In this document: positions 43,607 to 54,519 of the stretch, one piece after another | Layout: every line of letters begins with the position of its first letter | Numbering within the stretch: the stretch's first letter is position 1 | Assembly (NCBI RefSeq): GCF_036373705.1 | Contig: NC_089863.1 | Span: 9,839,357 to 9,903,356 of the forward strand | Direction of reading: 5' to 3' | DNA length: 64,000 nucleotides | Origin: Amia ocellicauda | Taxonomy: Eukaryota; Chordata; Actinopteri; Amiiformes; Amiidae | Notes under the pieces: generated by a model | What the model was told of the DNA's origin: nothing | What the model saw: the letters and a program-made list of their open reading frames with translations, nothing else | Databases searched by the model: none | Made by a program: the position numbers and the translations under genes

Positions 43607-44848
43607 CACCAGTAAGATTTTAACTGACCGTACACATCCTGTTTTCTGACCTTTTACCTTCTGGTCACCAGCCGTCAATGCGGTCGATCTTTCACACTCC
43701 CTACTGTCCCCCTGTGAACCAGCCACCGCTCAGCGTACTGTACAGAAGTGCATTCTGGGCAATGTGCTGAGATGGGGCATCTTCCTTTGTCACCCAGGTG
43801 CCTGTGTTGTATCTGTGATGTTTGCTGTGTGGTCTACATTTCCCGATGTTAACTCATTTGTTTAAAACTGCTTCCTCCTTAATCTGGTCATTAAAATGTC
43901 TTTCAGGATAATAAAGTATTCTTGTTCATTGGTTATGGATATTCTTTATCCCCCAACATGTTTGTTTGAAATTTTACAGATTTTTTCTTTTTTTATAGAT
44001 TTTCAGTCGATTACACGAGTGAATTCGGATTGTACCAAAGCTCATTTTTTGGTTTGTGAGTGCAGTGTGAAACCTGGTTAAGATGTATAAGAATTGTATT
44101 ATTATTTGATCTATATCTCTGATGCTGGTAAAAGGGGTTCATCTCCCCACAATTAACAAATTACCAAATATTGGAATGCTTATAAATGTCAAAACCTTTC
44201 AATCGGTTGTACATTGTTGAAAAGTGAGATTTGCTTTCATCTTGAATTTATTACACCAGTAATCTGCTTTCTAAATAAAATGAATAAATAAAGCAATATG
44301 TCTGCAGTAGTATATCTTGATGTGCAACTATGATTTCTGTAAAGGTGTCTTTCTGGTCTTGGTTTGTTATAGTAGGCATTGTGGCAGGTGGCGGTGCTCC
44401 ACACACTGGTTATGTATTAAGAGGGATCCATTCATCGCATTGAGGGGAGGTGTCTATTTGTGTTCAACATGAATATGAATAGTTAGATATGGAGATTGAT
44501 ATAAATTATGTAATGTTTCCAAACTTCTTTTACAGTAAGACCTTAATGCACCGGGGCACTAGTGCAGGTCAGTGGAGCCTAGTGGCTGTTTGGGATAACT
44601 GCTTGCGGTCTTAACAAACTGCTGGAGCTTCTCCCTAGAGATTTGACAGGTTTTATATTTGTACATATTTTTGTCTTTGCTTTGTGGTTCGTTTTTTTAA
44701 GTGTGCCGGTTTTACTCCAGCTCACAATAAAGTGGAGAAGATTCAGCTGGTACCTCCATCATCCTAAATTGCCTTAATTTCCACCACCTTGCCCTCGGGG
44801 CTCACTGGCCTGCTATACAGGACCTCAGATACATGTGCCTGAAATAAC
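43607..44848. other. Intergenic spacer
   Basis: No gene is recognised. An AATAAAG-like signal occurs near 44727. The segment ends where the large inverted repeat begins. Confidence 0.4.
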
Positions 44849-44896
44849 GCAATAATAATAATAATGACAACAGTGTGAGCTGACTCAGAAAAGTGC

Positions 44897-44902
44897 TTTA
44901 TT
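44897..44902 (-). terminator. Polyadenylation signal of the left IL-17-like gene
   Basis: TTTATT on the plus strand (AATAAA on the gene strand) lies about 380 bp after the stop codon, at the position that mirrors 51525-51530 in the other arm. Confidence 0.6.
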
Positions 44903-45192
44903 CCACAGGAGAAATGTCACACAACACCGCTCACTGATTGAGCACTTTAACTATTCAACTTAATTATAAATGGTATAGAGTCCCAGTATAGACACCATTA
45001 ACACACTGGGCTGTAATATAGAGCCCCAGTATAGACACCATTAACACACTGGGCTGTAATATAGAGCCCCAGTATAGACACCATTAGCACACAGTATTCA
45101 CAAAATACAGACATTGTACATTGTACAATATTCACAGAATAAACTCAGAGAATTAACTATACTAGTGATACAGCAACATACACACACACACT

Positions 45193-45242
<50 letters not shown>

Positions 45243-45280
45243 CGCTGTATTAGGGAGCTGGAGACACAGGTCCTGCCCCC

Positions 45281-45551
45281 TCATTGTACTTCTCTACTCT
45301 GTGCGAAGACGCAGATGCAGCCCACAGGGACGGTCATACTGCCCCTGGTCACTCTGTAGTGATGGCTGTGGGGGCAGCGCCGGCGGTGCCACACTGGCAG
45401 AGTACAGGAGAGTGTCTTCACATTGATTAATTGATTCAGCTGCCCAGAGTTGTTGTTCTGGTTCAAGCATCTCTCATGCAAACACTTGGCCATGTACACT
45501 GTTCTGGGGTAGCGGTCATTTCTGGTGTCATTACTAGAGACAGGAAGAGAT

Positions 45552-45610
<59 letters not shown>

Positions 45611-46291
45611 CTGGATCTGTAAAGGCTTTGGCAACACTTATGTAAACTTGTCATGCCAATAAAATTCTTCTTGAATTTGGGGGGGAGAGGAGGGAAGGGA
45701 TAAAGGGGGAGAGGGGGGGGTAAGGAAAGAGAGATTGTCATTAAAAATGTTTCCACTCTTTCCTTCTGTTTCCCATCCCTCTCTCCCACTGATATACAGA
45801 CACACAGACAGACAGACACATAGACATGCACAGAGAGACCGACAGAGACACACAGACACAGTCAGTCACTCACGTGATGTTCCAGGGGGCCAGCGCATGT
45901 TTCTCAGGTTGCACCAGGTTGTGCAGGTTTCTGTACCAGCTGTTGAGTCTCCTCACTGTGCAGTTCTGCTCACAGGTGTCACACAACCCAGACACAGCGG
46001 GCACTGCCAATGCTGCCAGCACACACTGCCGACAGACACACACTGTTACACACTGTGGACACACACTCACATAGTGTTCCACACTGCAGACACACTGAAA
46101 AACACACACACAGACTGACATAGACAGTTACACAATGACACACACACACTGTTACACACACACAGTGTCCAGTACACTGTTACTGTACTGTAGTGACCAG
46201 CACACTCTTGCTATGCCATAGTGTCCAGTTGGTCAGTGTGTCTGAGGTGGTCAGTCACGCTGTCACTCACCATCAGGATGGTCTGCTGCAT
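45281..46291 (-). CDS. Interleukin-17 family cytokine, left copy (141 aa, 3 exons)
   Basis: IL-17 cytokines are secreted cystine-knot dimers that signal through IL-17 receptors. Exons in transcript order are 46291-46271, 46025-45874 and 45533-45281, in frame to a TGA and giving 141 codons. The first ~20 residues (MQQTILMCVLAALAVPAVSG) form a signal peptide. IL-17 hallmarks are an APWNIT segment (cf. SPWN), RYPRTVYMAKCLHERC, and the C-terminal VPVGCICV with Cys130 and Cys132. The other cysteines of the knot are at 75, 80, 101 and 111, with an extra Cys22/25/29 group. Sequons are at N28, N56 and N59. It is nearly identical to the gene at 49448 in exons 1 and 3 but not in exon 2. The subtype (A/F, C, N or E-like) cannot be settled from sequence recall. 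A CA microsatellite (45179-45240) lies in the 3' UTR. Confidence 0.85.
45558..45605. repeat. GA dinucleotide run in intron 2 of the left IL-17-like gene
   Basis: A GA run that equals the CT run at about 50125-50162 in the other arm. It lies just inside the acceptor and forms its polypyrimidine tract on the gene strand. Confidence 0.75.
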
Positions 46292-47019
46292 TCTGATTGG
46301 AGCTCTCAGAGGTCACTAGTGCTGTGGTCACTGCTCTCTCTCTCTCTTTCTCTCTCTCAGGATCGGTGCAGTCCTGCTGTAGTAGTGTAGTAGTATCCAG
46401 TCGGTCAGTATTGTCCTCTCACTGTCTCTGTGTCTCTCTGTCTCTCAGCCCCTTTCCCGTCTCCCTCTTATTCTACCTGAGCGCGACGTCACGGCAACAG
46501 CATCGCCCCCCACACCGCCTCCTCACCACACAGCACACATTTCCATACCATAGACAGCAACAGAGCCATGGAGAGAGAGATGGCGGGAGGGAGCGAGGGA
46601 GTCACCTGTGGTCAGATTTGTTTACCGCCGTGACAATAGTAAAATGAGAGAGAGCAGCCCAGCTCTCCATCTCAGGCTGGGGATTCCCTCTGGGAAGAGG
46701 ATCCCTGATGATGTCACTGGCACTCCAACACCCCGTGGGAATCCCTGATGCTGTCACTGGAGGATCTATTGGAATTGACTGGGATGGACTGCTGCAGATA
46801 TTATTGATTTAATATTAATATGATCACAATATTACAGTTTTTTAGAGTCAATGTGAATGAAACTGTTGTCCACATGACCAACACCATAACCTAGATGAGC
46901 AGAACAGTGTACAACAGTAATCACAACTCTCTACACAAGACACAAAAATCAGTTGGGTAACTCTTTGTCAAACAAAATGAGATAATTTGTTCACAGCCGA
47001 TTACACATTTTCCCACAAC

Positions 47020-47300
47020 TGTGAGTCCCTGTTGCATATGTGCAAATCTTTATTGCTCAGAGGGAGAGGGAGACCACAACCCGAGCTCATAGAGGCAGAG
47101 GGGTGCATCTACGCAGTGGCACAGCAGCTCAAAGGGGAGACACAGAACACGTTTCCAGCGACGTATGTGCCACTATCGTTGACCATGTGATAAACCATGG
47201 CCTTTCAATGTGATTTGCTGGGCAGAGGGTGCAGCCCAATCTAAGCAGCTCAAATGTTGCATCAATAATTACTGTATTCAGAAATGGGAATAGGTAAGTG
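47020..47300 (+). pseudogene. N-terminal remnant of an IS630/Tc1-like transposase
   Basis: Frame-shifted translation gives RGRGRPQPELIE, then VDHVINHGLSM, a stop, and AGQRVQPNLSSSNVASII. That is the helix-turn-helix region of a widespread fish IS630-like transposase. The catalytic part is not present. Confidence 0.5.
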
Positions 47301-47859
47301 ATTATCTGTTACTTCACTGTATTACAGTACTATACACGTACATGTAAGGAGTTTTCCCACCCTGCTCCTTGACCATTTCATGATATCTATTTATAGAACA
47401 GAAAGACAAACTGTTGTTCTTCTGGTGGCTGACTTTGTCATAAGTACTAGTATCTTCAATGGACTTGATTTATGTTCACTCTAAATTCCAGCTTTATTCA
47501 ATGTATCAGGAGCAGTACTGTAACTGAGTAAAGTAAAATATTTTGTCAAAGTATATTTTGCTGTTGTTTAACACTATATGAATACAGCTGTGCTGTGGTG
47601 AGATATTTACTAACCATTTACATTTATTTTACAAACAAGCAGCAGGAGTTTGGGGCTGTGTGTTCAGTGTTCATTATGTTTGGACAAATGTGCTCAAGCA
47701 ATTGAGAAAAAGTGTAACACTGAGACACTGCCACGCTGATTCACTGACTGACTGACAGACACACTGACTGACTGACTGACTGATTGAGACACTGTCAGAG
47801 GGACAGGCCTGAGGAGACGGGAGAAGTGAAAGAGTGGAAACTGAGGCAATTATGGGCAA

Positions 47860-48024
47860 TTATGGAGCTTGCCCATTTTTCCTGCTTCTAACACATCAAC
47901 TTTGAGGACAAAATCTTCACTTGCTGCCTAATATATCCCACCCACTGACAGGTGCCATGATAACGAGATTATCAGTGTTATTCCCTTCACCTGTCAGTGC
48001 TCATAATGTTATGGCTGATCGGTC
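47860..48024 (-). mobile_element. Terminal fragment of the second Tc1-like family
   Basis: About 160 bp, including CTTCTAACACATCAACTTTG and TAATGTTATGGCTGATCGGT, matches the right end of the element at 29391-30274 with scattered changes. It has no transposase core. Confidence 0.85.
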
Positions 48025-48626
48025 AGTTTGATTTGGGATTTAGTTTCCTTGTCCCAGTCTTCCAGAGAGGAGCTGTTGGTTTGCTATAATTTGCTTGAAT
48101 CTGATCTGTGGCCGGAGAGCAGTGCTAGTGTGAAGCTGCTCAGTGTTTTTAGGGGTCAGTGTCGTGAGCTTCAGGGCCAGCTGACAGAGGGGGCTGTTCT
48201 CTGGGCTGAGCTCTTGGCGTTTCAGGGCCTTGTGCTGTGACGAGTCCAGATGGCATCCAGAACTTAAGTGCTCTCTTCTGGGTGGGTACGAGCAGTGGGC
48301 TGTTACAGTAGGGGTCTGTGCTGTAGTAACAGTGTAGTAGAACAGTGCTGTTAGAGTAGGGGACTGTGCTGAAATAGCAGTGTAGTAGAGCAGTGCTGAT
48401 GAGTAAGTGTTAGGGAGAGGGGGCAGGGTAGAGTTAATGTTGAGGATCATAGTGAGGGAATCTCCTTCTCTCTTTCTCTCTCCCTAGTCTGTGGGAGGGA
48501 TCCCCATTCCATGTCGGAATCCCAGTGTGTCACCAGGGATTACCGTCCCGAAGGGGGGGGCAGTGACACAGCAGAGTTGGACTCAAATGCTGTTTGTTTA
48601 TTTTCCTAGATCTATCAGATAAGCAA

Positions 48627-48692
<66 letters not shown>

Positions 48693-49447
48693 GGATAGCT
48701 GTAGTGGTAAACAAATGAGACCGCAGTAGCTGCAGGGCCGCCCCCACCCACCATATCTCCCTTTTTTCTCCATAATTTCCTCACTTTCCACTTTCTCCTT
48801 TCACTTCTCCCATCTCCTCAGTCCTATCCTTTTGACCCCTTTCCCAGTGTGTCAGTCAATCAGTCAGTCAGTCAGTGTATCAGTCAGTGTGGCAATGTCT
48901 CAGTGTTAATATCGTGATCATATTGATGGTAAATTTGCAGATTTCACTCTGCAGCAGTCCATTCCAGTCAATTCCAATAGGTCCTCCAGTGACAGCATCA
49001 GGGATTCCCACGGGGTGTTGGAGTGCCAGTGATTTCGTCAGGGATCCCCTTCCCAGAGGGAATCCCCAGCCTGAGATGAAGAGCTGGGCTGCTCTCTCTC
49101 ATTTTACTATTGTCAAACAAATCTGACCACAGGTGACTCCCTCGCTCCCTCCCGCCATCTCTCTCTCCATGGCTCTGTTGCTGTCTATGGTATGGAAATG
49201 TGTGCTGTGTGGTGAGGAGGCGGTGTGGGGGGGCGATGCTGTTGCCGTGACGTCGCGCTCAGGTAGAATAAGAGGGAGACGGGAAAGGGGCTGAGAGACA
49301 GAGAGACACAGAGACAGTGAGAGGACAATACTGACCGACTGGATACTACTACACTACTACAGCAGGACTGCACCGATCCTGAGAGAGAGAAAGAGAGAGA
49401 GAGAGCAGTGACCACAGCACTAGTGACCTCTGAGAGCTCCAATCAGA

Positions 49448-50118
49448 ATGCAGCAGACCATCCTGATGGTGAGTGACAGCGTGACTGACCACCTCAGACA
49501 CACTGACCAACTGGACACTATGGCATAGCAAGAGTGTGCTGGTCACTACAGTACAGTAACAGTGTACTGGACACTGTGTGTGTGTAACAGTGTGTGTGTG
49601 TCATTGTGTAACTGTCTATGTCAGTCTGTGTGTGTGTTTTTCAGTGTGTCTGCAGTGTGGAACACTATGTGAGTGTGTGTCCACAGTGTGTAACAGTGTG
49701 TGTGTCTGTTGGCAGTGTGTGCTGGCAGCATTGGCAGTGCCCGCTGTGTCTGGGTTGTGTGGCACCTGTCAACAGAACTGCACAGAGGAGAGACTCAACA
49801 GCTCGTACGGAAATCTGCACATACATGTGCAACCTGAGAAACATGCGCTGGCCCCCTGGAAAATCATGTGAGTGACTGACTGTGTCTGTGTGTCTCTATC
49901 GGTCTCTCTGTGCATGTCTATGTGTCTGTGTCTGTGTGTCTGTATATCAGTGGGAGAGAGGGATGGGAAACTGAAGGAAAGAGTGCAAACATCTTTAATG
50001 ACAATCTCTCTTTCCTTCCCCCCTTCTCTCCTCTCTCTCAAATTCAAAATCAAATTAAAAAGAGCTCTATTGGCATGACAAGTTTACACAAGTGTTGCCA
50101 AAGCCTTTACAGATCCAG

Positions 50119-50167
<49 letters not shown>

Positions 50168-50438
50168 ATCTCTTTCTGTCTCTAGTAATGACACCAGAAA
50201 TGACCGCTACCCCAGAACAGTGTACATGGCCAAGTGTTTGCATGAGAGATGCTTGAACCAGAACAACAACTCTGGGCATCTGAATCAATTAATCAATGTG
50301 AAGACACTCTCCTGTACTCTGCCAGTGTGGCACCGCCGGCGCTGCCCCCACAGCCATCACTACAGAGTGACCAGGGGCAGTATGACCGTCCCTGTGGGCT
50401 GCATCTGCGTCTTCGCACAGAGTAGAGAAGTACAATGA
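49448..50438 (+). CDS. Interleukin-17 family cytokine, right copy (141 aa, 3 exons)
   Basis: Exons 49448-49468, 49716-49867 and 50186-50438 join in frame to 141 residues. The signal peptide and the IL-17 core (RYPRTVYMAKCLHERC at 65-80, VPVGCICV at 127-134) are the same as in the left copy. Exon 3 differs from the left copy by one residue (His89 versus Gln89). Exon 2 differs at residues 23, 26, 31, 32, 37, 39, 43, 44, 56 and 58. These changes swap charge (Glu31-Glu32 versus Val-Arg) and move glycosylation sequons (N35-S-S here; N56-I-T only in the left copy). Start and splice sites are fully conserved, so both copies look functional. The genes are divergently transcribed with start codons about 3.2 kb apart. 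Confidence 0.85.
50125..50162 (+). repeat. CT run in intron 2 of the right IL-17-like gene
   Basis: This CT dinucleotide tract lies directly before the exon 3 acceptor at 50184-50185. It is the counterpart of 45558-45605. Confidence 0.75.
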
Positions 50439-50475
50439 GGGGGCAGGACCTGTGTCTCCAGCTCCCTAATACAGC

Positions 50476-50496
50476 GAGTGTGTGTGTGTGTGTGAG

Positions 50497-50532
<36 letters not shown>

Positions 50533-51220
50533 AGTGTGTGTGTGTGTGTGTGAGAGAGAGTGTGTGTGAGAGTGTGTGTGAGTGTGTGTGTGTGAGAGTG
50601 TGTGTGTGTGTGTGTGTGTGAGAGAGTGTGTGTGTGTGTGTGTGAGAGAGAGTGTGTGTGAGAGTGTGTGTGAGTGTGTGTGTGTGAGAGTGTGTGTGTG
50701 TGTGTGTGTGTGAGAGAGTGTGTGTGTGTGTGTGTGAGAGAGAGTGTGTGTGAGAGTGTGTGTGAGTGTGTGTGTGTGAGAGTGTGTGTGTGTGTGTGTG
50801 TGTGAGAGAGTGTGTGTGTGTGTGTGAGAGAGTGTGTGTGTGTGTGTGTGAGAGAGAGTGTGTGTGAGAGTGTGTGTGAGTGTGTGTGTGTGAGAGTGTG
50901 TGTGTGTGTGTGTGTGTGAGAGTGTGTGTGTGTGTGTGTGTGTGAGAGTGTGTGTGTGTGAGTGTGTGTGAGAGTGTGTGTGTGTGTGTGTGTGTGAGAG
51001 TGTGTGTGTGTGTGTGTGTGTGAGAGTGTGTGTGTGTGAGTGTGTGTGAGAGTGTGTGTGAGTGTGTGTGTGTGAGAGTGTGTGTGTGTGTGTGTGTGTG
51101 AGAGTGTGTGTGAGTGTGTGTGTGTGAGTGTGTGTGTGTGTGAGAGTGTGTGTGAGTGTGTGAGAGAGTGTGTGTGAGAGTGTGTGTGAGTGTGTGTGTG
51201 TGAGAGTGTGAGTGTGTGTG
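50476..51220 (+). repeat. TG/GTGTGAGA array in the 3' UTR of the right IL-17-like gene
   Basis: About 745 bp of TG repeats interrupted by GAGAG blocks, with a higher-order period of roughly 90-115 bp. For example, GAGAGAGTGTGTGTGAGAGT recurs near 50553, 50645, 50745 and 50855. The left gene has only a short CA run in the same place. Confidence 0.85.
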
Positions 51221-51524
51221 TATGTTGCTGTATCACTATTATGTAGTTCATTCTCTGAGTTTATTCTGTGAATATTGTGACTCTATAGCGTCAAGTACAA
51301 TGTCTGTATTTTGTGAATACTCTGTGTGAATACTGTGTGCTAATGGTGTCTATACTGGGGCTCTATATTACAGCCCAGTGTGTTAATGGTGTCTGTATTG
51401 GGGCTCTATATTATAGACCAGTGTGTTATTGGTGTCTGTACTGGGGATCTATACTATTTATAATTAAGTTGTATAGTTAAAGTGCTAAACCAATGGGGTG
51501 TGTTGTGTAACATTTCTCCTGAGG

Positions 51525-51530
51525 AATAAA
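51525..51530 (+). terminator. Polyadenylation signal of the right IL-17-like gene
   Basis: AATAAA in a context conserved with the left arm, about 1.1 kb after the stop codon because of the expanded array between them. Confidence 0.6.
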
Positions 51531-51559
51531 GCACATTTCTAAGCCAACTCACACTGTTG

Positions 51560-51609
<50 letters not shown>

Positions 51610-51650
51610 GTAAGTATTATTACTGTAAGTATTATTATTATTATTATTAA
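51560..51650. repeat. TTA trinucleotide microsatellite
   Basis: An interrupted ATT/TTA run at the outer boundary of the right arm. The left arm ends in a short version of the same triplet. Confidence 0.8.
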
Positions 51651-52120
51651 AATTAGTTAATGCACAGTAAACTTTATTCAAGGTTCCTTACATGATTTAA
51701 AATCACTGATGCACAAAGCTCTACACACACAACACTACAGTACAGACACACTCACACACTATAGTACACACAGATATGGAGCATGAAAGGTAAAGCAGCG
51801 CAAAATGTATTTTGTGTATTTTTTCACAGATTTAATTTAAATCATGTGTTTTTGTCCAGATTTAGTAAAATATTAAGCCTTTTTCCCACATTATTAAATA
51901 TTTCAAATGTTAAAATAAATACTTAAATAAATGGCAAATCTTCATTTTGAAAAATAAATATTTACTGTTTTACTAAATGTTTAGTGAAATCTACACCCCA
52001 CACTTCCCCAGTTCGCCACCAGAGGTCGTCATCTCCCGCATTCTAACCCTGTCTCTGATATTCCATTACCAAGCGCCATGTGCATTTAGTTTAACTGACC
52101 CTCTTCTCCCATTCGTTCAG

Positions 52121-52122
52121 CA

Positions 52123-52162
<40 letters not shown>

Positions 52163-52169
52163 CAGTACA

Positions 52170-52212
<43 letters not shown>

Positions 52213-52339
52213 CAGTACAGACACACACACACACACACTACAGTACAGACACACACACACACACACACACTACAGTACAGACACACACACACACACACTA
52301 CAGTACAGACACACACACACACACACACACTACAGTACA

Positions 52340-52372
<33 letters not shown>

Positions 52373-52379
52373 CAGTACA

Positions 52380-52414
<35 letters not shown>

Positions 52415-52577
52415 CAGTACAGACACACACACACACACACTACAGTACAGACACACACACACACACACACACTACAGTACAGACACACACACACACACAC
52501 ACACACTACAGTACAGACACACACACACACACACACACACTACAGTACAGACACACACACACACACACTACAGTACA

Positions 52578-52616
<39 letters not shown>

Positions 52617-52651
52617 CAGTACAGACACACACACACACACACTACAGTACA

Positions 52652-52690
<39 letters not shown>

Positions 52691-52767
52691 CAGTACAGAC
52701 ACACACACACACACACACACTACAGTACAGACACACACACACACACACACACACACACTACAGTACA

Positions 52768-52804
<37 letters not shown>

Positions 52805-52983
52805 CAGTACAGACACACACACACACACACACACTACAGTACAGACACACAGTATACACACAGTTTACACACTGCAGTACAGATACACACACACACACAC
52901 ACACACACTACAGTACAGACACACAGTATACACACAGTTTACACACTGCAGTACAGACACACACACACACACACTACAGTACA

Positions 52984-53030
<47 letters not shown>

Positions 53031-53037
53031 CAGTACA

Positions 53038-53070
<33 letters not shown>

Positions 53071-53077
53071 CAGTACA

Positions 53078-53116
<39 letters not shown>

Positions 53117-53372
53117 CAGTACAGACACACACACACACACACACTACAGTACAGACACACAGTATACACACAGTTTACACACTGCAGTACAGATACACAC
53201 ACACACACACACACACACTACAGTACAGACACACAGTATACACACAGTTTACACACTGCAGTACAGATACACACACACACACACACACACACACTACAGT
53301 ACAGACACACAGTATACACACACTGCAGTACAGATACATATGATACACACACTACAATACAAACAAACACAC
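52121..53372. repeat. Compound CA/TACAGTACAGA minisatellite
   Basis: About 1.25 kb of CA runs of variable length punctuated every 30-60 bp by CACTACAGTACAGACACACA. A subset of units has an inserted AGTATACACACAGTTTACAC block (near 52850, 52925, 53160, 53230). The 470-codon frame across it (51977-53389) is a product of the repeat and is not called as a gene. Confidence 0.93.
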
Positions 53373-54519
53373 ACACACAGCTGATCTAGGGGCACAGAGG
53401 CCTCACACAGACTCAGCAGCAGTGTGCCTCCATCTGAAGCTCTATAGAGGAGAGCCAGGCACTGACACTGACACTGACACTGACAGCTGACCTGCTGGCA
53501 CTCTGGACTGAGAGTGGAGAGGAGAGACTGAAAACATAGTTTTCATACATCAGAGGAGATCAGCAGTGTGTCAGTAAAGCACACAGCACAAATAAATTAA
53601 AGAACAAAAATTATATTAACAGATGTACTGTAGATTAAGAGACACTTCCAAAAGTTGCAAACACGTACACACACACACATACAGAGAATCTACCACAAAT
53701 ACAGAGAATATTTCACACACAAACAAGGTACAGAGACGGTCACAGAGGTACAGACACAGTCTCCCAGTGCTGAACAGTCCCTAATCAGCAGATCACTGCA
53801 ATGCAGGATACACCGACACTGTCCTTCCTGTGAGTCAGTCAGAGCTCAACTGCAGAGAAGATCGTCCTCGAAACAGAGCTCTCCCTCAGCCACACCCCCC
53901 CTTCTGTCCACCAGCTGCAGACCAGCCACGCACTCACACCACCCACCCTCCTTGCCCCTTAGGGGACTCCCACTCCCACAGCACCCTCACGCACTCCTCC
54001 CACAGCACACTAGGGACACACTGTACCTGCAGGACCTCGCTGGGCCCTGAGCACAGCGGCTCCTCTCACTCTGCACTCGCTGGTCAGTGAGGGTCTCTGG
54101 CCTGGTGTCTACTGTAGAGACAGGGGTCGAGCTGCAGGGAAAGAGGCGGCTCCAACTCAGCCCTCGGCCTTCCTGAGCTCTGGTGCTCAAGCTGACACTG
54201 TAATTTAGCTTCCTGTTTCTCTGAGAATAATGGCTGTGTCAGAAGAGATTTCAGTTAATAATTTGCCTCAGAATTATACATCATGGGTCTGGACACTTCC
54301 AGATTTATAGTTGTTTTTCTATGAGTGTATGCTTGAGACTTAGACAGTACACTTATAATTATGTCAAATGATTATTACACTATGTATTTTACACATTACT
54401 TCTTTGTTGCAATACAATATTTATAGCAATAAGAATACACAAAATACACATGGCTTTAAATTTGAAGTAAACGCAGCTAAATATGTAGGTTCTCGTATAT
54501 ATGCTGTTAGTGCATGTTT
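53373..54519. other. Unassigned DNA with an inverted match to the TRIM upstream region
   Basis: The segment GGACTGAGAGTGGAGAGGAG then AGACTGAAAACA (53504-53535) is the reverse complement of sequence at about 57893-57928 upstream of the TRIM pseudogene. CAGAGGAGATC(A)GCAGTGTGTC near 53551 similarly mirrors 57960-57985. The rest, including a C-rich stretch at 53870-54030, has no recognised gene. Confidence 0.45.

Larger units (their letters stand above)
44849..46829 (-). repeat. Left arm of the large IL-17 inverted repeat
   Basis: About 2.0 kb whose reverse complement matches 48912-51610. The match covers the 3' UTR, all three exons, both introns and about 540 bp of upstream sequence of an IL-17-like gene. 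The outer end is marked by AATAATAATAATGACAACAG and the inner end by ATATGATCAC at 46820-46829. Confidence 0.9.
46830..48911. other. Spacer between the inverted-repeat arms
   Basis: About 2.1 kb of non-palindromic DNA separating the two IL-17 promoter flanks. It contains transposon remnants at 47020-47300 and 47860-48024, a 70-codon open frame at 48028-48240 of unknown nature, a GA run at 48630-48690 and CAGT-rich repeats at 48850-48890. No conserved gene is recognised. Confidence 0.5.
48912..51610 (+). repeat. Right arm of the large IL-17 inverted repeat
   Basis: Mirror image of 44849-46829. It is longer mainly because a GTGTGAGA-type array of about 740 bp (50476-51220) replaces a 62-bp CA run. 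Its outer end is ATTATT-rich DNA after CACACTGTTGTC. Confidence 0.9.

Noticed and set aside
48028-48240. 70-codon open frame in the IL-17 spacer
   Set aside because: It looks like a piece of a dispersed fish repeat, but I could not place it in a family, so it is left as spacer.
50466-51251. A 261-codon minus-strand frame of Thr-His-Ser-Leu repeats
   Set aside because: It is translation of the TG/GAGA array in the 3' UTR of the right IL-17-like gene.
51977-53389. A 470-codon open frame dominated by His-Thr repeats
   Set aside because: It translates a CA microsatellite with no domain, no splice context and no conservation argument.
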